Assembly (NCBI RefSeq): GCF_014898155.1
Contig: NZ_CP062938.1
Location: 2,542,001-2,606,000, forward strand
Direction: 5' to 3'
Length of the DNA: 64,000 nucleotides
Source of the DNA: Bifidobacterium eulemuris
GTDB taxonomy: Bacteria > Actinomycetota > Actinomycetes > Actinomycetales > Bifidobacteriaceae
In this document: one piece after another, positions 1 through 8,377 of the stretch
How the letters are laid out: every line of letters starts with the position of its first letter
Position numbering within the stretch: the stretch's first letter is position 1
Made by a program: the position numbers and the translations under genes
The notes under the pieces: model-generated
Database searches by the model: none
What the model was told of the DNA's origin: nothing
What the model saw: the letters and a program-made list of their open reading frames with translations, nothing else

Positions 1-164
1 TGCTGCAGTTCCGCGGCTCCGCGAACCAACGCATCCTCGACGTGCCGAAATCGTTGGCTGCGGGGGAGCCAGTGATCTGGGCCAAACTGCACGACCAGGA
101 GCGGTTCATCCCCGAAATCTACGGCAAGGATCGCGCCGCCGGCGAAGGGCAACAAGCCAGCTGA
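1..164 (+). CDS. 3' end of an unrecognised protein
   Basis: An open frame runs from the window edge (first full codon at 3) to TGA at 162-164, giving about 53 C-terminal residues that end in a Gln/Ala-rich, probably disordered tail. Codon usage has the G/C-rich third positions of the neighbouring genes, and a strong bidirectional hairpin follows at 211-258, so this looks like the real end of a gene. I do not recognise the family from this fragment. The gene is convergent with the mutarotase gene at 294-1157. Confidence 0.6.
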   Translation, partial: LQFRGSANQRILDVPKSLAAGEPVIWAKLHDQERFIPEIYGKDRAAGEGQQAS

Positions 165-210
165 GCGAATACGCGAACCGTCCGTCGGAGCGACCGACGT
201 CCACGTTCCG

Positions 211-258
211 ATATGATGAGGGCCGCCGAGCCAACGGGTTCGGCGGCCCTCATCATAT
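211..258. terminator. bidirectional hairpin terminator
   Basis: A perfect 19-bp inverted repeat (arms 211-229 and 240-258, ATATGATGAGGGCCGCCGA and its complement) has a 10-nt loop. It sits between two convergent genes, ending at 164 (+) and 294 (-), so it can end transcription from both sides. The A/T-rich outer stem gives a short U-rich tail in either direction. Confidence 0.85.
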
Positions 259-293
259 GCATCGTATATGCGTCGGGCGTGCGTCAGATTGCG

Positions 294-1157
294 TCAGGCG
301 AGCGACACCGTCTGCGTCAGCGTGTGCGTGGCACCCGGCTCCAACGCGATGCTGCGATCCAACCGCGCGACCGCCTCGACGCAGACGAATCCGCGCCATT
401 CGCCCTGGGCCATGTCGCCGATCGCATCGCCCGCGGCCTCGCCGGGATTCCACACCACGGTCTGCGGGGCACCCGATTTCTCAACCACGATGGTGCGGCC
501 CAATACGGCATCCTCGATACGCACCGCGCCATCCGCCTCATACGTGCGGTCCACCATACCGTCGAAGGTGATCGCCTCGCCGCTCGCCTCGACATAGGGC
601 ACGCCATCCCGCGCGTTGTCGAGATATCCGGCGGTCTCCAGCCCCCGCACCACGGTCCGTTCCACATCGCCCACCTGGAAGTACGTGTGCAACGCGGCCT
701 CATAGACCAGTGGCTGGGTTCCCGTATTGGTGACGGTCAGCGCCATGGTCAGGCGTTCGCCCACCGTCACATCGTAGACGGCCCGGAACCGCGGATCGGG
801 GCAGCCGATGGTCCGCAGCAGTTCGGGCTCACAATCAGCGGAATCCAAGGTGTAGCGCACGTGGCGGGCGCGGTCGGAGTTGGCCTCGTCGAACTTCCAG
901 AAGCTCGCGCGGGCGAATCCATGCTTCGGCTTCTTGTTCACGGGACGGCCGCCGTCGTAGCCGGTGTTGAACCACGGGAAGATGATCGGCACGCCGCCGC
1001 GGATGGCGCAACCCGAGGCGAGATAAACCGCCGCGGGCTGCCAGACCACCGCTTCGTGCCCCGCGGGGGCGTACGACAGCACATGCGCGCCGTAGTCGCT
1101 GATGGTTGCGGTGGCGTCGTCGTTGACGAGTTTGCGGATGATGAAGGTTTCACTCAT
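294..1157 (-). CDS. D-hexose-6-phosphate mutarotase / aldose 1-epimerase family protein
   Basis: The 287-residue product resembles YeaD-type mutarotases, which interconvert the anomers of hexose 6-phosphates or free aldoses in the cytoplasm. Family-like landmarks are the N-terminal segment GAHVLSYAP, the block RGGVPIIFPWF, the HGFAR motif, and ALHTYFQVGD in the second half, where the catalytic His lies in the family. ATG at 1157 is preferred over the upstream ATG at 1202, because the family begins close to the segment just after residue 1 and the longer form would reach into the upstream intergenic region. It is transcribed alone, away from the CoA-activase-like gene. Epimerase versus 6-phosphate mutarotase specificity cannot be settled from sequence. 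Confidence 0.85.
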   Translation of the reverse strand: MSETFIIRKLVNDDATATISDYGAHVLSYAPAGHEAVVWQPAAVYLASGCAIRGGVPIIFPWFNTGYDGGRPVNKKPKHGFARASFWKFDEANSDRARHVRYTLDSADCEPELLRTIGCPDPRFRAVYDVTVGERLTMALTVTNTGTQPLVYEAALHTYFQVGDVERTVVRGLETAGYLDNARDGVPYVEASGEAITFDGMVDRTYEADGAVRIEDAVLGRTIVVEKSGAPQTVVWNPGEAAGDAIGDMAQGEWRGFVCVEAVARLDRSIALEPGATHTLTQTVSLA

Positions 1158-1378
1158 GCGCCCCAGTATACCCGTCCGCACAGGCGGCCCATATGCCGAC
1201 ATAATCGATGGAAATGTCGGTTTGTATGCATCCTACGAGCGAAAACGGCACGAACCACGACCTGTCTGACGAGGCGACCGACTACATTACCTATATGAGT
1301 AGCTGGGCGTAGCCATGCCCGACCGGCCGCCAAGGACCATTGCATGGCATCCCAGAAACAGAGCAGATGAGGACAAGT

Positions 1379-4300
1379 ATGGTTGACGTCACCGCGACGA
1401 CTCGCAAGGTCAAGCCGCTGCGTGTGGGATTGGATATTGGTTCCACCACGGTCAAGGCCGTGGTGTTGGACCAGTCCGACGCGCTCGGCGACACCTTGTT
1501 CTCCGACTACCGCCGCCATCACGCCAACGTGCGCGCCACCGTGGCGGGACTGTTGGTCGACATCCGTGAGACACTGGCCGAACTCGGCCGAGGAGACGAA
1601 CCCATCCGTCTGGCCATCACCGGCTCCGGCGGACTCGCGCTCGCCGACAATCTGCATGTGCCGTTCGTCCAGGAGGTGATCGCCGAAACCGAGGCGATCG
1701 ATGCGGAATATCCGCAGGCCGATGTGATCATCGAACTCGGCGGCGAGGACGCCAAAATCACCTATCTGAAGCCCACGCCGGAACAGCGCATGAACGGATC
1801 GTGCGCGGGCGGCACCGGCGCGTTCATCGACCAGATGTCCACCTTGCTCGACACCGACGCCGCCGGTCTCAACGATATGGCGAAGGAATACCAGAACCTG
1901 TATCCGATCGCCTCGCGATGCGGCGTGTTCGCCAAAACCGATCTGCAGCCGCTGATCAACGACGGCGCGGCCAAGCCTGATCTGGCGGCCTCGATTTTCA
2001 CCGCCGTGGCCACGCAGACCATCGCCGGCCTCGCCTCCGGCCGCCCGATCCACGGCACCGTGATCTTCCTCGGCGGCCCGCTGTTCTTCATGAGCGAGCT
2101 GCGCGCCGCCTTCCAGCGCGCGCTCGAAGGCAAAGTCGACGAGTTCATCGTGCCCACCGACGCCCACCTGTACGTGGCGTACGGCGCGGCGCTGCTCGCC
2201 GAATCCGACACCGACGACGAAGGCAACCATTTCGAAGCCCGGCCTTGCAGCGATATCCTGGCCCGACTGGACGAGCTGGAGAACCTGCCGAGCAACACGC
2301 CCACCATGCCGCCGCTGTTCCCCACCGAGGCGGACCGTGAGGCGTTCAACGCCCGCCACCATCGCGAGCATGTGCACGTCGGCACGCTTGAGGGCGCGCA
2401 CGGACCGCACTTCCTCGGCATCGACGCGGGATCGACCACCATCAAGGCCACGCTCGTCAACGACGACCGTGAGATCGTCTGGTCGTCGTACGCGAACAAC
2501 GAGGGCAGCCCGCTGACCGCCGCCATCAACATCGTCAAGCAGATTCAGTCGGAGCTGCCGGCCGAGGCGTGGATCGCGCGCTCCTGCGCCACCGGCTACG
2601 GCGAGGGCCTCATCACCACGGGCCTGCATCTCGACGAGGGCGTGGTCGAGACCATGGCGCACTACCGGGGCGCCGAAATGACCAGCCCGGGCGTCACCGC
2701 CGTCATCGACATCGGCGGCCAGGACATGAAATATCTGGCCATCTCCGACGGCGTGATCGACTCGATCGCCGTCAACGAGGCCTGCTCCTCCGGTTGCGGA
2801 TCCTTCCTGCAGACCTTCGCCATGTCGATGGGCCTGACCATTCAGGAATTCACGCAGAAGGCACTCAACTCCACGCATCCGGTGGATCTAGGCTCGCGCT
2901 GCACCGTGTTCATGAACTCCTCCGTCAAGCAGGCGCAGAAGGAGGGCGCGAGCATCGAGGACATCGCCGCGGGCCTGTGCTATTCGGTGGTGCGCAACGC
3001 CCTGTACAAGGTGATCAAACTGCGCGACTCGGGCGAGCTCGGCGACACCGTCGTCGTGCAGGGCGGCACCTTCCTCAACGACGCCGTGCTGCGCGCCTTC
3101 GAACTGCTCACCGAACGCGAGGTGACCCGACCGAACATCGCCGGCCTGATGGGCGCGTTCGGCGCCGCCCTCACCGCCCGCATGCACTACACGGACGAAG
3201 CGGACGCGATGGACGGCCAGTCGACGGCCGCGACGCAGCCCCAGACGGGCGCGTCCGGCGAGGAATCCGCCACGCAGGCCTCCGACGGCTTCCGCGCCAC
3301 CGGCGAGGCCTCCCATACGGTAGTCGTCGACGGCGTCGCCCACACCTGCTCGTCGATTCTGACCGGCGAGGCGCTCGACAATCTGTCGATGACCTCCGAA
3401 CGCGACATCTGCAAGCTGTGCCAGAACCACTGCAAGCTCACCATCACCACCTTCGCCGACGGGTCGCGCTACGTGACCGGCAACCGCTGCGAACGCGGCG
3501 GCGACGCCAAGAAGCAGCGCTCCGACCGTCCGAACCTGTACGACTACAAGTACAAGCGGTGCTTCGCCTACCGCAGGCTCACCGACAAGAACGCCACCCG
3601 CGGCGAAATCGGCATTCCGCGCGGCCTGAACATGTATGAGAACTATCCGTTCTGGTTCACGCTGCTCACCACGCTGGGCTTCAAGGTGATGATCTCCGGC
3701 CGCAGTTCGCACGAGCTGTTCGAAACCGGCATCGAATCGATCGCCTCCGAGAACATCTGCTACCCGGCCAAGCTGGTGCACGGCCATATCAAATGGCTGC
3801 TGGGCAAGGGCGTCACCACGATCTTCTACCCGTGCGTGAGCTACGAGGACAATCTCGTCGAGAACGCCGACAACCACTACAACTGCCCGGTGGTGGCCAA
3901 CTATCCGCTGGTCATCGGCGCGAACATGCCCGAATTGCGCGACGAGAACGTGCGCTACATGCACCCCTACTTCAACCTCGCCAACCACGAGCTGATGGTC
4001 GACCGCATCGTCGACGAGTTCGCGTGGGCGAACGTCACGCGCGAGGAGGCCGAGACCGCCGTCAAAGCCGCCTACGCGGAAGACAAGGTCTTCAAACACG
4101 ACGTGCAACAGGAGGGCCTGAAGGCGCTGGCCTACATGAAGGAACACGACTGCCGCGGCATCGTGCTCGCCGGCCGCCCCTACCACATCGACCCCGAAAT
4201 CAACCACGGCATCCCCGAGACGATCTGCTCGCTGGGCATGGTGGTGCTGTCCGAGGATTCGGTGTGCGAGCTGCAGCCGGGGGAGAAGCTCAACCTCACC

Positions 4301-6406
4301 GAATTCCTCGGCCAGGACGAAACCGATCCGCGCGCCAAGAACGCGAACGGCTTCCGTCACGTCGGCGACCGCAAGGTCACCAAAATGCCGCTGCGCGTCA
4401 CCAACCAGTGGGCCTACCACGCGCGCCTGTACACGGCCGCCAATTTCGTCGCCTCCTACCCGGGGCTGGAGCTCGTGCAGCTCAACTCCTTCGGATGCGG
4501 CCTCGACGCCGTCACCACCGACCAGGTGAGCGAGATCCTCGCCGACAAGGCCGATGTGTACACGCTGCTGAAAATCGACGAGGTCTCCAACCTCGGCGCG
4601 GCGAAGATTCGTCTGCGCTCGCTGAAGGCCGCCATCGAGGAACGCGAACGCAACAGGTCCGCCATCGACACCACCGAGGCCCCCTCGCCCGCCGTCCAGA
4701 GTCTTTCCTCCGCCAGCTCGGGCCTTTCCTCCGTCGACCCGAGTTTTTCTTCCGTCGACCCGAGTTCTTCCTCCGTCATCCCGAGCGAAGTCGAGGGATC
4801 CCCCGACGAATCCGCCGCCCAGGCCCAAGCCGATCTCGACGCCGCCAAAGCCGAGCTCGCCATGGCGCAGGCCGCGGTCGAGGCCGCCGAGGCCAGGCTC
4901 GCCTCCCGCACGGCTCCGAAGTCCACGGGATTCCGCAAAACCGGCTCCGAAGCGCCGACTCCGGGCCGTCAGGTGCTGCTCGACGCCACGATGAAAGCCA
5001 ATCCGAAGCTCACCCAGGCGGTCAAGGACGCTGCGAAGCGCGCGTCGGAGAGCACCGGCCAGAAGTCCGGCTCCGGCCACAACAACGCGACGATGAGCCG
5101 CTACGCGAACCGTGTGCCCTTCGGCAAGTCCATGAAGAAGGACTACACGATCGTGGCCCCGCAGATGAGCCCGATCCACTTCTCGCTGGTGGAGTCCGTG
5201 ATCCGTTCCGGCGGCTACAAGTTCGACATCCTCGAACACGCCAGCCATGAGGATGTCGAAACCGGCCTCAAATACGTGAACAACGACGCCTGCTATCCGG
5301 CCATCATGGTCATCGGGCAGCTGGTGGACGCGATCATCGAAGGCAAATACGATCCGGACACCACGGCTCTGGCCATCACGCAGACCGGCGGCATGTGCCG
5401 CGCGACCAACTATTTCGGCCTGATCCGCAAGGCGTTGGTCGACGCGGGATATCCGCAGATTCCGGTGATCGCCATCTCCACGCAGGGCATCGAGGACAAT
5501 CCCGGTTTCACCGCCACGCCCACGCTGCTGCATCGCGCGATCAAGGCGCTGATCGTCGGCGACCTGCTGATGAAATGCCTGTACCGCGTGCGCCCCTATG
5601 AGGTCGAACCCGGCTCCGCGGACGCGTTGTACCGCCAGTGGGACACCATCGTGCGCGAAACGCTCGAACACCATGGCCATTCCAAGACAGCGCGCAAGAC
5701 GCTGGGCGTGGGCAAGGGCTATCTGCCGTATCCCAAGCTCGTCAAGGAGATCGTCAAGTCCTTCGACGCGCTGCCGTTGAAGGATATTCCGCGCAAGGTG
5801 CGCGTCGGCGTGGTGGGCGAGATTCTCGTCAAATACCAGCCGGACGCGAACAACCATGTGGTCGACGTCATCGAATCGCAGGATTGCGAGGCGGTGGTGC
5901 CCGGCATCATGGAGTTCATGACCACGCGCCCCTACATCTCCGATTGGAATGAGCGCAACCTCGGCACCGGCGGCAACAAGACGGCCTACGCGCTGATGCG
6001 CTGGGGCTTGGACCGGTATATGAATCCGGTGCGCGCCGCGATCGCCACGTCGAACGGCAAGTTCCAGCAGGACGAGCCTATGCCCGAACTGGTCAAGAAG
6101 GCGGCCGAGGTCACCTCGATCGGCGTGCAGGCCGGTGAAGGCTGGCTGCTGACCGCCGAGATCCTGGAGCTCATCGAGCAGGGATGCCCGAACGTGGTGT
6201 GCGCGCAGCCGTTCGCCTGCCTGCCCAACCATGTGACCGGCCGCGGCATGTTCGGCAAGATCCGCCGACTGCACCCCGAGGCCAACATCGTGAGCATCGA
6301 CTACGATCCGGGCGCCAGCGAGGCCAACCAGCTCAACCGCATCAAGCTGATGATCGCCGCCGCCAAAAAGACCGCCGCCAACCAGGCGGGCAATGCCGTC
6401 TCCTGA
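1379..6406 (+). CDS. giant 2-hydroxyacyl-CoA dehydratase activase-like protein (double BadF/BcrA ATPase plus DUF2229)
   Basis: This 1675-residue protein has two consecutive ASKHA ATPase domains of the BadF/BadG/BcrA/BcrD family (about residues 14-290, phosphate loop DIGSTTVK; and 345-600, DAGSTTIK). Both carry the cysteines expected for a bridging [4Fe-4S] cluster (SCAGGTG and SRCGVF; CSSGCGS and SRCTVF). A Cys cluster CKLCQNHC follows near residue 680, then DUF2229 and a long C-terminal region typical of the fused form. In the family the activase drives ATP-dependent low-potential electron transfer to a dehydratase or to a double-cubane-cluster reductase. A low-complexity Ser/Pro then Ala/Glu linker at about 1090-1195 is built from DNA repeats. 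ATG 1379 follows GAGGA with 5-nt spacing. The physiological substrate is unknown; no dehydratase subunit gene lies nearby. Confidence 0.85.
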   Translation: MVDVTATTRKVKPLRVGLDIGSTTVKAVVLDQSDALGDTLFSDYRRHHANVRATVAGLLVDIRETLAELGRGDEPIRLAITGSGGLALADNLHVPFVQEVIAETEAIDAEYPQADVIIELGGEDAKITYLKPTPEQRMNGSCAGGTGAFIDQMSTLLDTDAAGLNDMAKEYQNLYPIASRCGVFAKTDLQPLINDGAAKPDLAASIFTAVATQTIAGLASGRPIHGTVIFLGGPLFFMSELRAAFQRALEGKVDEFIVPTDAHLYVAYGAALLAESDTDDEGNHFEARPCSDILARLDELENLPSNTPTMPPLFPTEADREAFNARHHREHVHVGTLEGAHGPHFLGIDAGSTTIKATLVNDDREIVWSSYANNEGSPLTAAINIVKQIQSELPAEAWIARSCATGYGEGLITTGLHLDEGVVETMAHYRGAEMTSPGVTAVIDIGGQDMKYLAISDGVIDSIAVNEACSSGCGSFLQTFAMSMGLTIQEFTQKALNSTHPVDLGSRCTVFMNSSVKQAQKEGASIEDIAAGLCYSVVRNALYKVIKLRDSGELGDTVVVQGGTFLNDAVLRAFELLTEREVTRPNIAGLMGAFGAALTARMHYTDEADAMDGQSTAATQPQTGASGEESATQASDGFRATGEASHTVVVDGVAHTCSSILTGEALDNLSMTSERDICKLCQNHCKLTITTFADGSRYVTGNRCERGGDAKKQRSDRPNLYDYKYKRCFAYRRLTDKNATRGEIGIPRGLNMYENYPFWFTLLTTLGFKVMISGRSSHELFETGIESIASENICYPAKLVHGHIKWLLGKGVTTIFYPCVSYEDNLVENADNHYNCPVVANYPLVIGANMPELRDENVRYMHPYFNLANHELMVDRIVDEFAWANVTREEAETAVKAAYAEDKVFKHDVQQEGLKALAYMKEHDCRGIVLAGRPYHIDPEINHGIPETICSLGMVVLSEDSVCELQPGEKLNLTEFLGQDETDPRAKNANGFRHVGDRKVTKMPLRVTNQWAYHARLYTAANFVASYPGLELVQLNSFGCGLDAVTTDQVSEILADKADVYTLLKIDEVSNLGAAKIRLRSLKAAIEERERNRSAIDTTEAPSPAVQSLSSASSGLSSVDPSFSSVDPSSSSVIPSEVEGSPDESAAQAQADLDAAKAELAMAQAAVEAAEARLASRTAPKSTGFRKTGSEAPTPGRQVLLDATMKANPKLTQAVKDAAKRASESTGQKSGSGHNNATMSRYANRVPFGKSMKKDYTIVAPQMSPIHFSLVESVIRSGGYKFDILEHASHEDVETGLKYVNNDACYPAIMVIGQLVDAIIEGKYDPDTTALAITQTGGMCRATNYFGLIRKALVDAGYPQIPVIAISTQGIEDNPGFTATPTLLHRAIKALIVGDLLMKCLYRVRPYEVEPGSADALYRQWDTIVRETLEHHGHSKTARKTLGVGKGYLPYPKLVKEIVKSFDALPLKDIPRKVRVGVVGEILVKYQPDANNHVVDVIESQDCEAVVPGIMEFMTTRPYISDWNERNLGTGGNKTAYALMRWGLDRYMNPVRAAIATSNGKFQQDEPMPELVKKAAEVTSIGVQAGEGWLLTAEILELIEQGCPNVVCAQPFACLPNHVTGRGMFGKIRRLHPEANIVSIDYDPGASEANQLNRIKLMIAAAKKTAANQAGNAVS
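4699..4803 (+). repeat. 21-nt tandem repeats plus interspersed-repeat-like sequence inside the activase gene
   Basis: Four 21-nt units (4699-4719, 4720-4740, 4741-4761, 4762-4782), each of the form GAGTYTTTCYTCCGTCGACCC with changes, run directly into GAGCGAAGTCGAGGGATCCC. The last part resembles a dispersed bacterial repeat of the CATCCCGAGCGAAGTCGAGGGAT type. The units are in frame (7 codons) and encode the Ser-rich linker. Repeat family membership is from memory of the motif, not from a search. Confidence 0.7.
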
Positions 6407-6431
6407 CGTCGAAACGATGTCGATTTAGTGT

Positions 6432-6467
6432 GGATGCCGCCTTTCGCACAGGGCGGCATCCTTTGTT
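6432..6467 (+). terminator. Rho-independent terminator
   Basis: The stem GGATGCCGCC (6432-6441) pairs with GGCGGCATCC (6452-6461) over a 10-nt loop and is followed by TTTGTTT. It lies 25 nt after the stop of the activase-like gene. Confidence 0.85.
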
Positions 6468-6498
6468 TGGGGCGCGCGAGGATTGAATAGCGGTTCAG

Positions 6499-8208
6499 TC
6501 AGGCCAGAGCGTAACTGGTGCTGCGTGCCGAGCCGGAAGAGACGATGCTGCCCTCCTTTTCGAGTTTGCGCAGCACGTAGGCCGCTCTGTTTTTGTTGAT
6601 GCCCAGAGCCTGCTCTATTTCCAGTCGGCTCATGGGAACGTTGCGTTTGGCGATCAGTTCGAGCGTGAGCCGCTCCAACTCGCTGGATGTCGGAGGCGGG
6701 GCGGTGGAACTGGCCGTTTCCTCCGGCGGCGCTGTCTGGTGGAGCGGACCTGTGTGATGCTGCGGCTGCGCGTCGTCGTGCGTGACGTGACCGGCTGCGC
6801 GCAGCTCCATACGGTCGAGGACGGAGCCATCCGGCATGACGATATGCGCGTCGCCTTGCACCGGTGCCAGAATCAGTGCGTCCGGAGCGCCTTTGCGGGA
6901 TATGGTCGTAGGTGTTTGCTGGGCGACCGTTTCGATGATGAGACCGTTCGCTTCATCCGCTGGGGCGAGGTCTTCTCCCAATGTGGCGAATTGGGTGTAG
7001 GAGTGCCGTCGTTCTCCGCGTTCCTGCGCGATGGTGGAGGGGCGCGAGGGGGATCCGCCGCCGCGGGGCTGGGGAACGGTTTCGCCTCCGGAGTTTGATG
7101 GACCGTTTTGCCTGGGAAGCGTCAGCGAGAAGAACGCAGGGGATGTCTGGATCCAAGGTCGGCTGCCGCAGCCCTCATATTGGCGTGTTATCGAGGGGAT
7201 GCCCATGCCGTAGCTTTCGATAAGACGTAGGCGGTAAAACACTTCGGCTAGCGTGCGGTTGCGGGGCATGGACATGCCGTTCAGCGCGTCGGCGAGTGCG
7301 ATGTTCAACGGAAGACCTCCCGGTGAGATGAACTCCGCCCGGTCGTCGTAGATGTTGATGAAGGTGGTTCCCGTGGAATCGTAGTCGCGGTGCACGATGG
7401 CGTTCAATAAGGCTTCGCGCAGGGCGCTTGGCGGCCATGCGTAATGGTCGTTGCGGTATAAGCCGTCGAATGTGGCCGATTGCGTGTTGTTCAACTCCAG
7501 GAACCGATAGGCGTCCTCTAGCTGTTGCAGTATCGAACCGGTGAATTCCCTCCTGTCGATGAACGCCGACGCTTTGGTGCTTCCGGAGAACACCGCGCTT
7601 TTTATGGTGTGGTGGCATTGGTCCGAAAGCAGTAGCGCTGTGTTCGTGTACAGCTCGTTGTCGTTCACCAGTCCGAGTGTGCGTCGCTGGTTTTCTCCCC
7701 ATTGCACATCATGCTTACGAAAATACGCGGCCGCATATTCGAATGTGAGCTCCTGTCGCAGACACGGCGACGAGTCGAACGCCATATCATCACTTTCGCG
7801 AAGCAGGCGACGAATCTGATGTTCGCTTGCCGGCACCGAAGACACGCCATGCCGGATGAACACCCCGGGAGGCGTCAGTCCTTTGTTTCGCAGATAATAA
7901 GGGCGTTGCGTGCCTCGCAGCACAGTGACGTGCACGATTTCGCGAGGTTTCCCCTCTGCGTCGTTCATGCATTCGCATGTGATGTCGGTGTATGCCGTGA
8001 GGTCGGGTCTGATGGCGTTGCGAATCATATCTCCGACCGCTCCCATGACGGAGTCTGGATTGTCGATTCCGACGGGATTGCCGTCATCGTCGAATCCGAT
8101 ATAGAGGTCGCCGCCTTCACAGTTGGCGAAGGCGATGATTTCTTTCTTCGTCCATTCGGTAAGCTGCCTTTTGAACTCGACCGTGGAACTCTCCCGCAAT
8201 AGGGGCAT
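6499..8208 (-). CDS. AlbA_2 (Schlafen-type) domain regulator with ATPase-like and winged-helix domains
   Basis: The 569-residue protein starts with an AlbA_2/divergent-AAA domain (residues 1-130: ESSTVEFKRQL, IIAFANCEGGDLYIGFDDDG). A RecG-like GHKL ATPase segment (HATPase_c_4) follows at about 260-360, with ALREALLNAIVHRDY and LRLIESYGMGI. A low-complexity linker rich in Pro, Thr and Gln precedes a C-terminal winged helix (about 510-569, LEIEQALGINKNRAAYVLRKL). Such proteins are usually annotated as ATP-dependent transcriptional regulators or helicase-related; the function is not established. ATG 8208 has GGAGGC just upstream. The palindromes at 8245-8277 in the divergent promoter region could be its own operator. 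Confidence 0.8.
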   Translation of the reverse strand: MPLLRESSTVEFKRQLTEWTKKEIIAFANCEGGDLYIGFDDDGNPVGIDNPDSVMGAVGDMIRNAIRPDLTAYTDITCECMNDAEGKPREIVHVTVLRGTQRPYYLRNKGLTPPGVFIRHGVSSVPASEHQIRRLLRESDDMAFDSSPCLRQELTFEYAAAYFRKHDVQWGENQRRTLGLVNDNELYTNTALLLSDQCHHTIKSAVFSGSTKASAFIDRREFTGSILQQLEDAYRFLELNNTQSATFDGLYRNDHYAWPPSALREALLNAIVHRDYDSTGTTFINIYDDRAEFISPGGLPLNIALADALNGMSMPRNRTLAEVFYRLRLIESYGMGIPSITRQYEGCGSRPWIQTSPAFFSLTLPRQNGPSNSGGETVPQPRGGGSPSRPSTIAQERGERRHSYTQFATLGEDLAPADEANGLIIETVAQQTPTTISRKGAPDALILAPVQGDAHIVMPDGSVLDRMELRAAGHVTHDDAQPQHHTGPLHQTAPPEETASSTAPPPTSSELERLTLELIAKRNVPMSRLEIEQALGINKNRAAYVLRKLEKEGSIVSSGSARSTSYALA

Positions 8209-8244
8209 GGTGGCCTCCTTACCTCGCTATACGCCCTACTATAA

Positions 8245-8277
8245 TTCATCGATAAGACATCGATGAATTCATCGATG
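8245..8277. promoter_or_regulatory. palindromic operator candidate (CATCGAT boxes)
   Basis: A perfect 20-bp palindrome CATCGATGAATTCATCGATG occupies 8258-8277, and an extra TTCATCGAT half site lies at 8245-8253. It is in the 169-bp gap between the divergent AlbA_2 regulator and the glutamate-cysteine ligase gene, 37 bp from the regulator start. Autoregulation is inferred from position only. Confidence 0.6.
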
Positions 8278-8377
8278 AGTTGATGGTGGGTGGCGATAGG
8301 AGGCTATCGATTATTCGTATAGCGGATTGGCGCGCTTTCGGCCAGCCCGTAGGTGCGCTCGAATACGATGGTGAAGC

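Noticed and set aside
2888..6274. Long minus-strand frame (1128 codons) opposite the activase gene
   Set aside because: It mirrors a GC-rich coding strand and encodes a His/Arg/Gly/Val-rich sequence with no domain; the plus strand has clear domains.
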